Assembly: GCA_905214995.1 (NCBI GenBank)
Contig: CAJMOT010000011.1
Location: 1-30,657, forward strand
Origin: an uncultured bacterium
Lineage (GTDB): Bacteria > Verrucomicrobiota > Verrucomicrobiia > Opitutales > Intestinicryptomonadaceae
Reading direction: 5' to 3'
DNA: 30,657 bases
This document shows, in pieces, positions 15,978 to 24,721 of this stretch (its first letter is position 1; each line of letters starts with the position of its first letter). Made by a program: the position numbers and the translations under genes. The notes under the pieces are model-generated. The model made no database searches, had not been told where the DNA came from, and worked only from the letters and a program-made list of their open reading frames with translations.

Positions 15978-16040
15978 ATTTCGTACCGGAGCCGGTTTTT
16001 TGTCAACATAAAGAATTCCCGCGGCCCCGCCGCCCGCGGG
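15978..16040 (-). promoter_or_regulatory. Hairpin and possible internal promoter before glyA
   Basis: Between rpiB and glyA the minus strand shows a 7-bp hairpin (CCCGCGG at 16018-16024 with CCGCGGG at 16034-16040), then TTGACA (16006-16001) and, 17 bases on, CGAAAT (15983-15978), a poor -10. The hairpin lacks a U-tract. Together they could partly uncouple glyA from the upstream genes. Confidence 0.3.
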
Positions 16041-16054
16041 CCGGAACAAAAAGC

Positions 16055-16507
16055 CTACGAATTTTCAAAATCCATAAGCTTGCACACCCTGCGCTCGTGC
16101 CTTCCGCCCTCAAATTCCGTCGAGGCGAAAATGCGCGCAATGGATTCCGCGAGCGTCGGCGTGAGGTATTTCGAGCCCATGCACAAGACGTTCGCATTGT
16201 TGTGCAGGCGCGAGAACTTCGCCGCATCCTCAGAGAGGCACAGGGCGGCGCGGATTCCGCGGATTTTGTTGGCGGCTATCGACATCCCTATGCCCGAAGT
16301 GCATATCAGAACCCCCAAGTCCGCCTTTCCGGAGTTTACGTCGCCGCATACGAGCTTGGCGAAATCCGGATAATCGACGCTCGCGGAATCCGCGGGCCCC
16401 CTGTCCGCAACCTCATAACCCGCCGCGGAAAGCGACTTGGCGAGCGCGCATTTGAGCGCGAACCCCCCGTGATCGGAGCCTATGCTAAGAGTTTTTTTTG
16501 AGCTCAT
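16055..16507 (-). CDS. rpiB: Ribose-5-phosphate isomerase B
   Basis: Interconverts ribose 5-phosphate and ribulose 5-phosphate in the pentose phosphate pathway. 150 residues, normal length. The family motifs are SDHGGFALK (11-19), the active-site loop ICTSGIGMSIAANKIRGIRAALC with its catalytic Cys and the phosphate-binding stretch, and HNNANVLCMGSKYL. The C-terminus EFEGGRHERRV is also typical. The start at 16507 lies 23 bases inside the end of the phosphatase gene. A later start would cut into the first beta strand, so the overlap is probably real and the two are translationally coupled. An allose-6-phosphate activity cannot be excluded. Confidence 0.95.
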   Translation of the reverse strand: MSSKKTLSIGSDHGGFALKCALAKSLSAAGYEVADRGPADSASVDYPDFAKLVCGDVNSGKADLGVLICTSGIGMSIAANKIRGIRAALCLSEDAAKFSRLHNNANVLCMGSKYLTPTLAESIARIFASTEFEGGRHERRVCKLMDFENS

Positions 16508-16973
16508 GTTCGAGATATTTTACGATGTGCGGAATCGCCTCGGCTATTTCGTCGCGCACTTCTATGTATTCGGAAAGCGGGCCGCCGTAGGGATCGGGGA
16601 CGTCGGGATGCTGGCAGTCGGGAATCATCTGGCGCACGGTGAACATGCGCTCCGGCGGATTCCTGTAAAAATTCCTGACTTCGTCTATGTGCGAACGGCT
16701 CATCGCGAACAGCGCGTAGCATTCGTCGAGCATCTTCTGGGTGAGCGACTCCGCCCTGTACGAGCTTATGTCTATGCCGACCCGCACGAGGGCGGACACG
16801 GAATTCGCGCTCGGCGGCATTCCGTCCACCGCGGAAGTCCCGGCGGAGATTATTTCAAGCCCGCGTATGGGGGACGTCTTGGGGCGCGCCTCTATCGCGT
16901 GTTTCAGGAGCGCCTCGCCGATAGGGGAGCGGCATATATTGCCCGTGCAGAGGAATATTACTTTGTTTTTCAC
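16485..16973 (-). CDS. Low-molecular-weight protein tyrosine phosphatase
   Basis: Cysteine phosphatase of the LMW-PTP family, 162 residues. The P-loop FLCTGNICRSP (7-17) holds the nucleophile Cys9 and Arg15 of the CX5R motif. The general acid lies in DVPDPYGG near residue 125. In Bacillus YwlE, which sits in the same neighbourhood (ywlE-rpiB-...-glyA), the loop has Thr before the second Cys and the enzyme removes phosphate from arginine. Here that position (13) is Ile, as in tyrosine-specific relatives, so I predict phosphotyrosine as substrate despite the shared gene order. First gene of the phosphatase-rpiB-glyA unit; its 3' end overlaps rpiB by 23 bases. Confidence 0.93.
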   Translation of the reverse strand: MKNKVIFLCTGNICRSPIGEALLKHAIEARPKTSPIRGLEIISAGTSAVDGMPPSANSVSALVRVGIDISSYRAESLTQKMLDECYALFAMSRSHIDEVRNFYRNPPERMFTVRQMIPDCQHPDVPDPYGGPLSEYIEVRDEIAEAIPHIVKYLEHELKKNS

Positions 16974-17087
16974 TTATGAGCCGGTGTCTTGGTTTTCAGA
17001 ATATTGGAACAATTCTCAAAAAAACCGCCGCGCTGTCGAGCATTTTTAAAAACCGCCGACGCCGGAGCGTCCGAAAGCCGAAAAAGC

Positions 17088-17116
17088 TTGGAAATCGCGC
17101 CGCAGGAATTTATGTA
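17088..17116 (+). promoter_or_regulatory. Possible promoter of the transglutaminase-rhamnosidase operon
   Basis: TTGGAA (17088-17093), 17 bases, then TATGTA (17111-17116) ahead of the ATG at 17134. This would leave a very short leader, and no clear ribosome-binding site is present. It is the only reasonable pair in the spacer to the divergent phosphatase gene. Confidence 0.35.
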
Positions 17117-17133
17117 TTTTTAAAACTCCGGCT

Positions 17134-18843
17134 ATGGACAAGACTTTTTTGAGGAAAGCGTTACTTCTATCGGCGGCAGCCCTATCCGCCGCGCTCGCGC
17201 CGCTTCGGGCGGCGGCGCAGGACGCCCCGTTCGACGCAAAGACGGCGGCGGAGCTCATATCGCAAAACCCCGACTTTAAAAAGTGCGCCGCCGGCTTCGC
17301 GCGGCGCGCCGATTCGCTATACGCTGACTCGAAATTCCCCGAGGCCTCCGCCGCGCTGTTCGCCTCCGAGTTTTTCGGATTTTTCGGAGAATTCGCGCCC
17401 GGCGCCCCCGCGGAGCTGTCGGAATTCATGCTCGCCGACCCCGGGCTGCTCTCCGATTTCTTCTCCGCCCTCTCGCCCAGGGACGACAGGCCGAAAGTCG
17501 CAAAAGCGATCGTCGACATCTGGAATTCGGACGCGGAGGGCTTTAAAAAGTTTCCGAGGCTCGCGCTCGCGATAGCCGTGGTGTTCGACACCCCTCCGCC
17601 GAAGAGCTGGCCGCACGCCCAAGTCTCCGAAAAATACCTGCCGCGCAAATTTCCCGAACCCGCCGCCGCGTTCGCCGAATGGAGGGCCGCGCGCGAAAGG
17701 GGACGGCTGCTGTTCAGGTTCGAGACAATGTCGCTCGACGAGCTCAAATACCTCGTCGCCTCCGCCGCTTCTCCGGAAGACCGCGAGTGGGCGCAAAAGT
17801 CGATATCCATAAACGCCTCCAACATAGCGCGGCTCTACGCTTCCGTGCCCTACGACCGCGGGAGGCTCGCCGCCAAGCGCTTCGACTGGGAGGGCGCCGA
17901 CTACCGCCTGAAAACCATACGCGAGACCGGCGGAATCTGTACCGACCAGGCGTACTTCGCGGCGGAAGCCGCCAAGGCGCGCGGTGTTCCGGCGTTCATA
18001 TTCACAGGCGCGGGCTCCGACGGATTCCACGCGTGGACTGCGGCTATGAAAAAGCCCGGCAACTGGGAGTTCGGCATAGGCAGATACGAGGGCGCGCGCT
18101 TTGTCACCGGCAGGACGATAGACCCCCAAACTTGGGAGACCGCCTCCGACCACGACCTCGAAAGCCTGCGCGAGGGCTTCCGCAACGGCGGAAAATACCG
18201 CGAAAACGAGCTCCACACGATTTTCGCCGAAAGGCTTTTCAGAGCGGGCGACTACGCCGGCGCGGAAAAGTCCGCGCGCAGGGCGATTTCCGCCGACAAG
18301 CGCAACGCGAAGAGCTGGCGGCTGCTCATCGACTCCGCGCGCAGGCGGGGCGACGCAAAATCGGCGCGCGCGGCGCTCGACGCGGCGGTCAAGGCGTTTT
18401 TCAAATACCCCGACATCGACGCCGAATTCCGCCGCGAGCTCATAGCCGACCTCAAGGCATCGTCGGAGGACGCCGCCGCCCGCAAGCTTTCCACCTCCAT
18501 AATAATAAAGACAAAATCCGAGCGCCCCGACATCGCAATGTCCTTTGCGCGCGCGGAGCTTGAAGAGGACATCGCCGCGGGCGAAGCGGAGAGGCTGGCG
18601 ACTTCCTACAAGCGGCTGCTCGGGATATTCAAGGGCGACGCGGCGATGGCGGCGACCGGAATCACAATACCCATACTGAACGCCCTCCTGAAAAAGGGAA
18701 AAATCGAAGAGACGGACGCCATTATGAAAGTCACCCGCCAAACCCTCAAAACGTCGAAAGACTCCACGCTCGTCCAGCTGCTCGACGACATCGAAAGGCA
18801 GCTTGCCAACATAAAGGCGAAAAACGCCCGGGTAAACAGATGA
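17134..18843 (+). CDS. Secreted transglutaminase-like protein
   Basis: 569 residues with a signal peptide (basic start, core LLLSAAALSAALAPL, cleavage near AAAQ|DA). A transglutaminase/cysteine-protease-like core is visible at 265-332: GGICTDQA with Cys269, KARGVPAFIFTGAG, GFHAW with His299, and TIDPQTW with Asp330. This is a complete Cys-His-Asp triad. The C-terminal 200 residues are helical and repeat-like (LFRAGDYAGAEKSARRAI, then WRLLIDSARRRGDAKSARAAL), as in TPR proteins. The N-terminal 250 residues are unassigned. It may cleave or cross-link proteins or peptidoglycan in the periplasm, but no substrate can be named. First gene of a three-gene operon; its stop overlaps the next start as ATGA. 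Confidence 0.85.
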   Translation: MDKTFLRKALLLSAAALSAALAPLRAAAQDAPFDAKTAAELISQNPDFKKCAAGFARRADSLYADSKFPEASAALFASEFFGFFGEFAPGAPAELSEFMLADPGLLSDFFSALSPRDDRPKVAKAIVDIWNSDAEGFKKFPRLALAIAVVFDTPPPKSWPHAQVSEKYLPRKFPEPAAAFAEWRAARERGRLLFRFETMSLDELKYLVASAASPEDREWAQKSISINASNIARLYASVPYDRGRLAAKRFDWEGADYRLKTIRETGGICTDQAYFAAEAAKARGVPAFIFTGAGSDGFHAWTAAMKKPGNWEFGIGRYEGARFVTGRTIDPQTWETASDHDLESLREGFRNGGKYRENELHTIFAERLFRAGDYAGAEKSARRAISADKRNAKSWRLLIDSARRRGDAKSARAALDAAVKAFFKYPDIDAEFRRELIADLKASSEDAAARKLSTSIIIKTKSERPDIAMSFARAELEEDIAAGEAERLATSYKRLLGIFKGDAAMAATGITIPILNALLKKGKIEETDAIMKVTRQTLKTSKDSTLVQLLDDIERQLANIKAKNARVNR

Positions 18844-21443
18844 TTAGATTGGCACGCATACCGGCGGCGGCGCTGTCCATAGCTGCGGCTTTCTGCGGAT
18901 TCGCCTCCGCCCCCGAGCCCTCCGAGCAAACCGCAAAACCGTGGGCGTGGTTCTGGGCCATGGGCGGCGCAATGGAAGAGCGCGGGCTCTCCGAAGAGCT
19001 GGAGCTCATGGCGGAATCCGGAATCGGCGGGATCACCCTCATTCCCATTTATGGAGCCGGGGGCGACGAAAAAAATTACACGGAACTGTTCTCGCCGCGC
19101 TTTATGGAGCTTGTAAGACATGCGTCAAAGGAGTGCGCGCGCCTCGGAATGGGCTTCGACTTGGCGTTCGGCAGCGGCTGGCCGTTCGGCGGGCCGTGGA
19201 TTGCGAGGGAAAATTCCGCCAAGCGCATAACCGCCGATATGAAATGCGAGAGCGTCGGGTTTAAGGTGAAGCGTTCGGCGCCAGGCGGGCACGGCTACGT
19301 TGTGGACCCGTTCGAAAGCGCGTCGAACCTCGCCCATGCGGAGAAGTTCAGGGAGATTTTTTCGCGCCCCGAAAACAGGGGAATCGTGCGCGCGTTTTTC
19401 AACGACTCCTACGAATTTTACGGCGCGAACTTCACGGACGCGTTTTACGAAGAGTTTGAAAGGCGGCGCGGGTACGACTTCCGCCCCTACGCCCGCGAGA
19501 TTTTCGCGCAGTCGCCGAAGCCTTCGCGGAGCGCGGAAACCTCCGCCGCCCCCGCCGGATTCGGAAGCCTCGGCGCGGAAAAGTCCGCGAGGATATGGCA
19601 GGACTACCACGAGACGATATCCGACCTGCTGCTCGACAACATGACTGAAATCTTCGCCCGAACCGCGCGCGGGCTCGGGGCGGCGAGCGTAAACCAGGCT
19701 CACGGCTCTCCGGGAAACCTCATAGACCTGTACGCAAAGTGCGACATTCCCGAAACCGAATCTTTCGGGTCTAGCGGCTTCAAAATACCGCTTGTGCGGC
19801 GCGACGGCGAATATCCCGCGCAAAATTTCGGCCGCCCGAACCCCGACATGATGAAATTCGCTTCGAGCGCGGCGCACATTTCGGGGCGCAAACTCGCCGC
19901 GGCGGAGGCGTGCACGTGGCTCACAAACCACTTCAAAACCGCCCTCTCGCAGATAAAGCCGGAGCTCGACGCGCTCTTCTGCGCGGGCATAAACCACATT
20001 TCCTACAACGGCTGGACATATTCCCCGCCCTCCGTTCCGTTCCCGGGCAGGCTCTTTTACGCGGCCTCCAACTTCAACCGCAACTCCGCGTTCATAGACT
20101 TTCTGCCGCATTTGAACGGATATGTATACGAAGTCCAGAAAACCCTCCAAAGCGCCCCGCACGACAACGATGTGCTCGTCTACTTCCCAATCCGCGCGCT
20201 CTGGAAAAAGTCCGGAGGCCCCGACCACGTGCTGATGCTCGACGTCCACCGCGCGAGGGCGTGGCTCGGGCGCGCGCCGCAATTCGCCGACACGCTGCGG
20301 GAACTGAACGCGGGCGGATTCGCGTTCGACTACGTATCCGACGCGTTTTTAAGAGAGGCGGCTTGCGAAAACGGCCGAATAAGGCTCGGAGGCGGCGATT
20401 ACGCCGCGCTCCTCGTCCCGGACGTCGGAGAGCTGCCGATAGAGACATTCCGCCAAATCGACAGGCTCGCAAAGTCCGGCGCGAAAATCGCCTTTCGCAA
20501 TGCCGTTCCGCGCGGCGTTACCGGCTTCGGAAACCTCGAGGCAAACCGCGCGGAGGCGGCGAAAATCCGCGCTTCGTGGGAAGACCTCCCGAACGCCAAG
20601 GCTGGCGAAACCGCGTCCATGCTCGAAAGCTTCGGCGCAAAGCCCGAAAAATCGCTCGCGCAAAACGGCATTTCGTTTTACAGGATGAGGGGAGGCGGCG
20701 GGAAAATATGGTTTGCCGCAAACCTCTCCGGCAAATTTTCCCGCGGGAAAATAAAGCTGTCGTCAAACGGGGGCGGCGACTACGCATATTGCAGCCCGCT
20801 CACGGGCGAAAGCATGAGGCTTGCGCAATCCGGCGGGGAATTCGAGCTCGCCCTCGCCCCGGGCGAATCCTGTTTTTTGGCGGAATCGGGAGAGAAATCC
20901 CCAAAGCCTGGCGCATTTCCGCGGACCGCCGCAAAAATCCCGATAAAAGGGGAATGGACGATAGACTTCCTGCGCCCCGTGCCGGACGGCGGCGGACAGG
21001 AATTGCCCCCGCAAATAAAGGCTCGGGAGCTCAAAAGCTGGACGGAGCTCGGAGGAAAAGCCGCGCAAAGCTTCGGGGGATTCGCGAGATACTCCGCCGA
21101 ATTTTCGCTCTCAGACGCCGGCGCGGAATACGTCATAGACATGGGCGACCCCCGCGACCGCGCGAGCGCATATATAAACAAAAAGAAAGTTGCCGACATC
21201 TGGTGCGCCCCGTTCAGGGCCAAAATCCCTCGGGGAATTTTGAAGGACGGGCGCAACCTGCTGGAGATAGATGTCGCAAATTCGTCGTTCAACCGCGTCC
21301 GCGCGCTCGCCGCAAAAAACCCCGATTGGAACCGCGCAAACAACATTTTCGACATCACTTACGGCAAATTCGAGCCTGAAAAAAAGCCGCCCGAACCGTC
21401 GGGACTGCTCGGCGAAGTCTTTTTGGAAAAACTATCGAAATAA
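18840..21443 (+). CDS. GH106 alpha-L-rhamnosidase, secreted
   Basis: 867 residues with a signal peptide (cleavage near ASA|PEP). Family GH106 features: PWAWFWAMGGAMEERGLSEE near the start of the (beta/alpha)8 domain, GIGGITLIPIYG, AFGSGWPFGGPWI, FNDSYEFYGANFTD (187-200) with Glu192 in the DSYE motif, DIPETESF (302-309), and KLAAAEACTW with Glu356. The last 150 residues (from IPIKGEWTIDF) form a galactose-binding-like beta-sandwich ending in RNLLEIDVANSSFNRVR. GH106 enzymes remove terminal rhamnose from pectin, gums or bacterial polysaccharides. This one is shorter than the roughly 1,100-residue members, lacking some accessory modules. It is coupled to the upstream gene by ATGA and followed six bases later by the next hydrolase. 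Confidence 0.9.
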   Translation: MIRLARIPAAALSIAAAFCGFASAPEPSEQTAKPWAWFWAMGGAMEERGLSEELELMAESGIGGITLIPIYGAGGDEKNYTELFSPRFMELVRHASKECARLGMGFDLAFGSGWPFGGPWIARENSAKRITADMKCESVGFKVKRSAPGGHGYVVDPFESASNLAHAEKFREIFSRPENRGIVRAFFNDSYEFYGANFTDAFYEEFERRRGYDFRPYAREIFAQSPKPSRSAETSAAPAGFGSLGAEKSARIWQDYHETISDLLLDNMTEIFARTARGLGAASVNQAHGSPGNLIDLYAKCDIPETESFGSSGFKIPLVRRDGEYPAQNFGRPNPDMMKFASSAAHISGRKLAAAEACTWLTNHFKTALSQIKPELDALFCAGINHISYNGWTYSPPSVPFPGRLFYAASNFNRNSAFIDFLPHLNGYVYEVQKTLQSAPHDNDVLVYFPIRALWKKSGGPDHVLMLDVHRARAWLGRAPQFADTLRELNAGGFAFDYVSDAFLREAACENGRIRLGGGDYAALLVPDVGELPIETFRQIDRLAKSGAKIAFRNAVPRGVTGFGNLEANRAEAAKIRASWEDLPNAKAGETASMLESFGAKPEKSLAQNGISFYRMRGGGGKIWFAANLSGKFSRGKIKLSSNGGGDYAYCSPLTGESMRLAQSGGEFELALAPGESCFLAESGEKSPKPGAFPRTAAKIPIKGEWTIDFLRPVPDGGGQELPPQIKARELKSWTELGGKAAQSFGGFARYSAEFSLSDAGAEYVIDMGDPRDRASAYINKKKVADIWCAPFRAKIPRGILKDGRNLLEIDVANSSFNRVRALAAKNPDWNRANNIFDITYGKFEPEKKPPEPSGLLGEVFLEKLSK

Positions 21444-21449
21444 AACGAA

Positions 21450-22937
21450 ATGAAAATCCACCAACTCATGGCCATCGCGTTGGCGGCCGCCCTGTCCGCC
21501 AACGCCCAGATATGCGAGACGCTCACCGAGCGTACGACAAACCTGAAAGAAATCGGGCGCATCAAAGGGGTAAACTCCGGAGAAAGCCGCGCAAACAGGC
21601 TCGGGGTCGGCTTCGAGTGCCTCGACAGAAAAGTCTTCGACCCCGAAAAGGTCTACGACAAAATCGCGAAGTCCGGGTTGAAATTCGCCCGGTGCCAAAC
21701 CGGCTGGGCGCGCACTGAAACGCAAAAGGGCAAATACGACTTCTCATGGCTCGACTCCGTCGTAGACAACCTGCGCGCGCGGGGGATTCAGCCGTGGTTT
21801 AACGTCGGATACGGCAATCCGCTCTATATGGACAATCTCACCAATCCCACCGGCGTCGGGCACGTCCCCCTCTATTACGGGGAAGAATGTTTGCAAGCGT
21901 GGAAAAACTATGTCCGCGCGCTCGCAGGGCATTTCAAGGGGCGGGTAGACCAGTTCGAGATCTGGAACGAGAGCAACCACCTGCCGTTCTGGCAGCCCGA
22001 AAAGCCCGACGCCAAGGAGTATGCAAAACTCCTGAAAATCTCCGCCGACGAAATACGCAAAGAAATTCCCTCCGCGAAAATCGGGGCGGCCATGGCGGGA
22101 AGCCCGCCGGCATATTTTAGGGATCTGTTCGCCGCCGGCGCGGGTGAAATTCTGGACTTCGTATCCATACACCCCTATGACAACGTTCCGGAAATCGCCT
22201 ACGACCAAAGGGTCAAGGGGGCGCTTTCAATACTGCGCGAATTCGGCGCCGGTCACGTCAAACTGCGGCAGGGGGAGGCGGGCTTCCCATTCCGCATTCC
22301 GGCCGGATGCTGGAAGAAATCGTGGCACCCGAGCGACGAGGACATCCAGGCGAAATGGATGTTGCGCAGGTTCGTAATCGATCTGCACAACGGCCTCGAC
22401 ATGTCCTCCATTTTCATGGTCTGCGACTTCAACCCCAACTATAAAGTCGGCGGTAAAAAGCAGCCGGCGGAAGCCCAATGGGGGCTGATCGAAAACGCGC
22501 CCAATTACAGGCCGCGCAAGGCGGTGGAAGTCGCAAGCCGCATATGCGCCCTGCTCGACGACAAAACCGAACCCGCCGAATGCGCGTTCAGGCTCGGGCC
22601 GCAAATTCCAGAAGACGTCCGCGTTTCGAGGCTCGCGGACGTCGCCCTGAACGCCGCCACAAAATGCTTTGCGCGCAACGGCTATCCGATGATAGCCTAT
22701 TACATGCCCGAAGACCTCCAATTTAAAAGCCGCGTCATAGAAAACGTTCCGGCAACATTTGTGTGGGGAAAGGCGGCAATAAAAAATCCCGTAATAGTCG
22801 ACCCGTTCGACGGCAGGATATACGCCGTGACCTCCAAGTTTTACGGCGGCGGCGCGGGCGCGCTTCCCGTCGCGGACTATCCGCTGATGCTCACCGACAG
22901 GGCGGCGATCGCAGATATCGCCGAATTTTTAGAATAG
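21450..22937 (+). CDS. Secreted GH-A clan glycoside hydrolase (GH39-like)
   Basis: 495 residues with a signal peptide (core LMAIALAAALSANA, cleavage before QI). The (beta/alpha)8 fold of clan GH-A is clear: FARCQTGWARTETQKGKYDF, then RGIQPWFNVGYGNP, the acid/base motif FEIWNESN with Glu174, SIHPYDN, and the nucleophile strand KLRQGEAGFP with Glu276. These spacings and the xxWNEs motif are closest to GH39-type xylosidases and relatives, but I cannot fix the family or the sugar. It probably attacks the same polysaccharide as the neighbouring rhamnosidase after export. It begins six bases after the GH106 stop and ends the operon; the terminator at 22958-22988 follows. Confidence 0.85.
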   Translation: MKIHQLMAIALAAALSANAQICETLTERTTNLKEIGRIKGVNSGESRANRLGVGFECLDRKVFDPEKVYDKIAKSGLKFARCQTGWARTETQKGKYDFSWLDSVVDNLRARGIQPWFNVGYGNPLYMDNLTNPTGVGHVPLYYGEECLQAWKNYVRALAGHFKGRVDQFEIWNESNHLPFWQPEKPDAKEYAKLLKISADEIRKEIPSAKIGAAMAGSPPAYFRDLFAAGAGEILDFVSIHPYDNVPEIAYDQRVKGALSILREFGAGHVKLRQGEAGFPFRIPAGCWKKSWHPSDEDIQAKWMLRRFVIDLHNGLDMSSIFMVCDFNPNYKVGGKKQPAEAQWGLIENAPNYRPRKAVEVASRICALLDDKTEPAECAFRLGPQIPEDVRVSRLADVALNAATKCFARNGYPMIAYYMPEDLQFKSRVIENVPATFVWGKAAIKNPVIVDPFDGRIYAVTSKFYGGGAGALPVADYPLMLTDRAAIADIAEFLE

Positions 22938-22957
22938 CGGCGCCGCGCAAGGCAAAA

Positions 22958-22988
22958 GCCGTCCGGAAAACTCCGGGCGGCCTTTTTT
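22958..22988 (+). terminator. Rho-independent terminator of the rhamnosidase operon
   Basis: GCCGTCCGG (22958-22966) pairs with CCGGGCGGC (22973-22981), one G-U pair, six-base loop, then six T's from 22983. It lies 20 bases after the stop codon. The reverse strand also carries A/T flanks, so it may serve the convergent oxidoreductase too. Confidence 0.85.
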
Positions 22989-23028
22989 GCAAAACTGCGC
23001 GGAAGACGCCCCGCAAGCGGCGCTTCAA

Positions 23029-24102
23029 TCAGAGCTCGACAGTCCTGCCCGTGCGCGCCGACTCGTCCGCCGCAAGCACGATTTTGAGGCTGTTTACGGC
23101 GTCGGCGAGGTGCTCCGACAAATCCGCGTCCTCGGTTATAGCCCTGTAAAAATAGAGCTGCTCGCGCGCGCAGAGGTCGTCGTGCTTCGGCTCGTCCTTC
23201 GTGTCTATCCACTCGTCCTCGCGCGCCCAGCTTCCGTCGGGAAGCGTCTCGGAGGAGTGGAAGCGCAGCTGCTCGGTCTTTGTGTGCGAGTCTATGTCGT
23301 CCGACTTCGAATCGCCGCCCGCGTCCTTCGCGCGGATGGAGACGCAACCCTTCGGGCCTATGACGTCCTTGACGAAAAACGCGTTGGTGGACATCATCGG
23401 CCCCCAGCCGGCCTCGTACCATCCGACGGAGCCGTCCTCAAACGTCACCTGCAGCTGCCCGTAATTGCGCTGGTCGGGATTCAGCTCGGGGCTGAGATTC
23501 GCCATGATTCCGCTCACGCGGACGGGCTTGGAACGCGTCATCTGGCACATGACGTCGACGTAGTGGACGCCGCAGTCCACAATAGGCGTCAGCGACTTCA
23601 AGAGGTTCTTGTGCCCCTCCCATGTCTTGCCGTGCGACTGTTGGTTGAGGTTCATGCGCATCACGAGCGGCGAGCCCAAAGTTCGCGCGAGCTCTATGAA
23701 TTTTATCCATGACGGGTGGTGGCGCAGTATGTAGCCGACGACCACTTTTTTGTTCAGCCTTTTCGCGCACGCCGCCACGCGCTCCGCGCCCTTGACCGTC
23801 GAGGATATCGGCTTTTCGACGAACACGTGGCAGCCCGCCTCCATCGCTTTCACAGCCAGGGGCTCGTGGGAGGCCGGATAGGTGCAAATCGCGACCGCGT
23901 CGGGCGAGGCTTTCGCGAGAGCCTCGTCGAAGTCGGAAAAATACGGATAATTTTTGCCGACCGACTTGTTGAACGCCTCCGCCGCCTCGGGGTTGGCGTC
24001 CGCTATTCCGACGATTTCAAATTCGTCCAGTTTGTCGTAGGCGCGCGCGTGCGACGAGCCCATGTTTCCGCATCCGACGACGATGACTTTAACTTTTTTC
24101 AT
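23029..24102 (-). CDS. Gfo/Idh/MocA family NAD(P)-dependent oxidoreductase
   Basis: Cytoplasmic sugar or sugar-acid dehydrogenase, 357 residues from the ATG at 24102. That start is preceded by AGAGGA and opens MKKVKVIVVGCGNMGSSHARAYDKL, the Rossmann glycine motif. Family motifs: PDAVAICTYPASHEPLAVKAM and the EKPISST motif with its catalytic-site Lys, then the C-terminal alpha/beta domain with VDCGVHYVDVMCQM, whose Asp-x-x-x-His positions the substrate. The true substrate cannot be read; inositol, glucose, rhamnose-derived or other sugars are possible. It points toward the rhamnosidase operon, and a broken AraC gene and a broken GH2 gene lie behind it, which supports a role in sugar use. Confidence 0.9.
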   Translation of the reverse strand: MKKVKVIVVGCGNMGSSHARAYDKLDEFEIVGIADANPEAAEAFNKSVGKNYPYFSDFDEALAKASPDAVAICTYPASHEPLAVKAMEAGCHVFVEKPISSTVKGAERVAACAKRLNKKVVVGYILRHHPSWIKFIELARTLGSPLVMRMNLNQQSHGKTWEGHKNLLKSLTPIVDCGVHYVDVMCQMTRSKPVRVSGIMANLSPELNPDQRNYGQLQVTFEDGSVGWYEAGWGPMMSTNAFFVKDVIGPKGCVSIRAKDAGGDSKSDDIDSHTKTEQLRFHSSETLPDGSWAREDEWIDTKDEPKHDDLCAREQLYFYRAITEDADLSEHLADAVNSLKIVLAADESARTGRTVEL

Positions 24103-24241
24103 AATTCCTCTTTTCCGTATGATATTTTGTCCGAACCGCAATACGGCGGATTCAATTTAAAAAAGCATACGGCGCAGCGCGCAAAGAATCAACAAATACT
24201 TGGGCGGCAAAGCGGAAAAAATAAAGCGATGTCAAAATAGT

Positions 24242-24516
24242 TCAAAAGCGGCGAAAGGCAATCCAAGCCCGCGCGCGTCCGCTATTTTCCGGCAGCTGTC
24301 CGGGCGGCCTGCCAAAATGCCGCTTGAACGCCTTTGAAAAGCGGAACGCGTCGGCGTCGTATCCAACCTTTGCCGCGGCGTTTTTGAAAACGTCGCAAAA
24401 AACTTCCGCTTGAAAAGCGCGTCGACGCGCTTCGGCGGAAGCCCGAAAAATTTCGAGGCCTCCGCCGCCGTCCAATTCCGCGAAAGCGAATTTTTCACCT
24501 CGAGGATTTTCAAGTC
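24242..24516 (-). pseudogene. Broken AraC-family regulator (DNA-binding end only)
   Basis: On the minus strand one frame gives the first HTH of an AraC protein (ILEVKNSLSRNWTAAEASKF, FGLPPKRVDALFKRK; about 24516-24403). A second frame, shifted by one base near 24403, gives the second HTH (AAAKVGYDADAFRFSKAFK, RHFGRPPGQLPENS). In an intact AraC domain about 25 more residues join them. So there is a frameshift plus an internal loss, and no N-terminal sensor domain is visible upstream. The gene is dead. AraC regulators commonly govern sugar-use clusters, in keeping with the neighbours. Confidence 0.75.
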
Positions 24517-24721
24517 CGCACCGGCGCGGCCGTCCCGCCGCCCATGACATTTGCGGGCGGAAAATTCGGCGGCGTAAACGCCGCGCTCGCGGTCCTTCTC
24601 CGCGCCTGCCTGTACCTCGCGCTCTGCGCGTTCGGCGGCAAAAAACTCGCCCTCCAACCCAAAACCGGCAGGATAAGGCCATGACGTTCCATAGCAATAT
24701 CGCGAAAAGAGAAACTATCTG

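Noticed and set aside
17317..18741. Long minus-strand frame (474 codons) opposite the transglutaminase-like gene
   Set aside because: GC-rich shadow frame; composition rich in Arg, Gly, Val and Glu with no motif, while the plus strand has a full catalytic triad and signal peptide.
19125..21379. Long frames on both strands overlapping the GH106 gene (385 codons minus, 489 codons plus)
   Set aside because: Arg-rich shadows without domains; GH106 motifs lie in the annotated frame.
24232..24241. TTGACA at 24238-24233 (minus) as promoter of the oxidoreductase
   Set aside because: No -10 box at 15-19 bases, and the distance to the ATG at 24102 leaves it unsupported.
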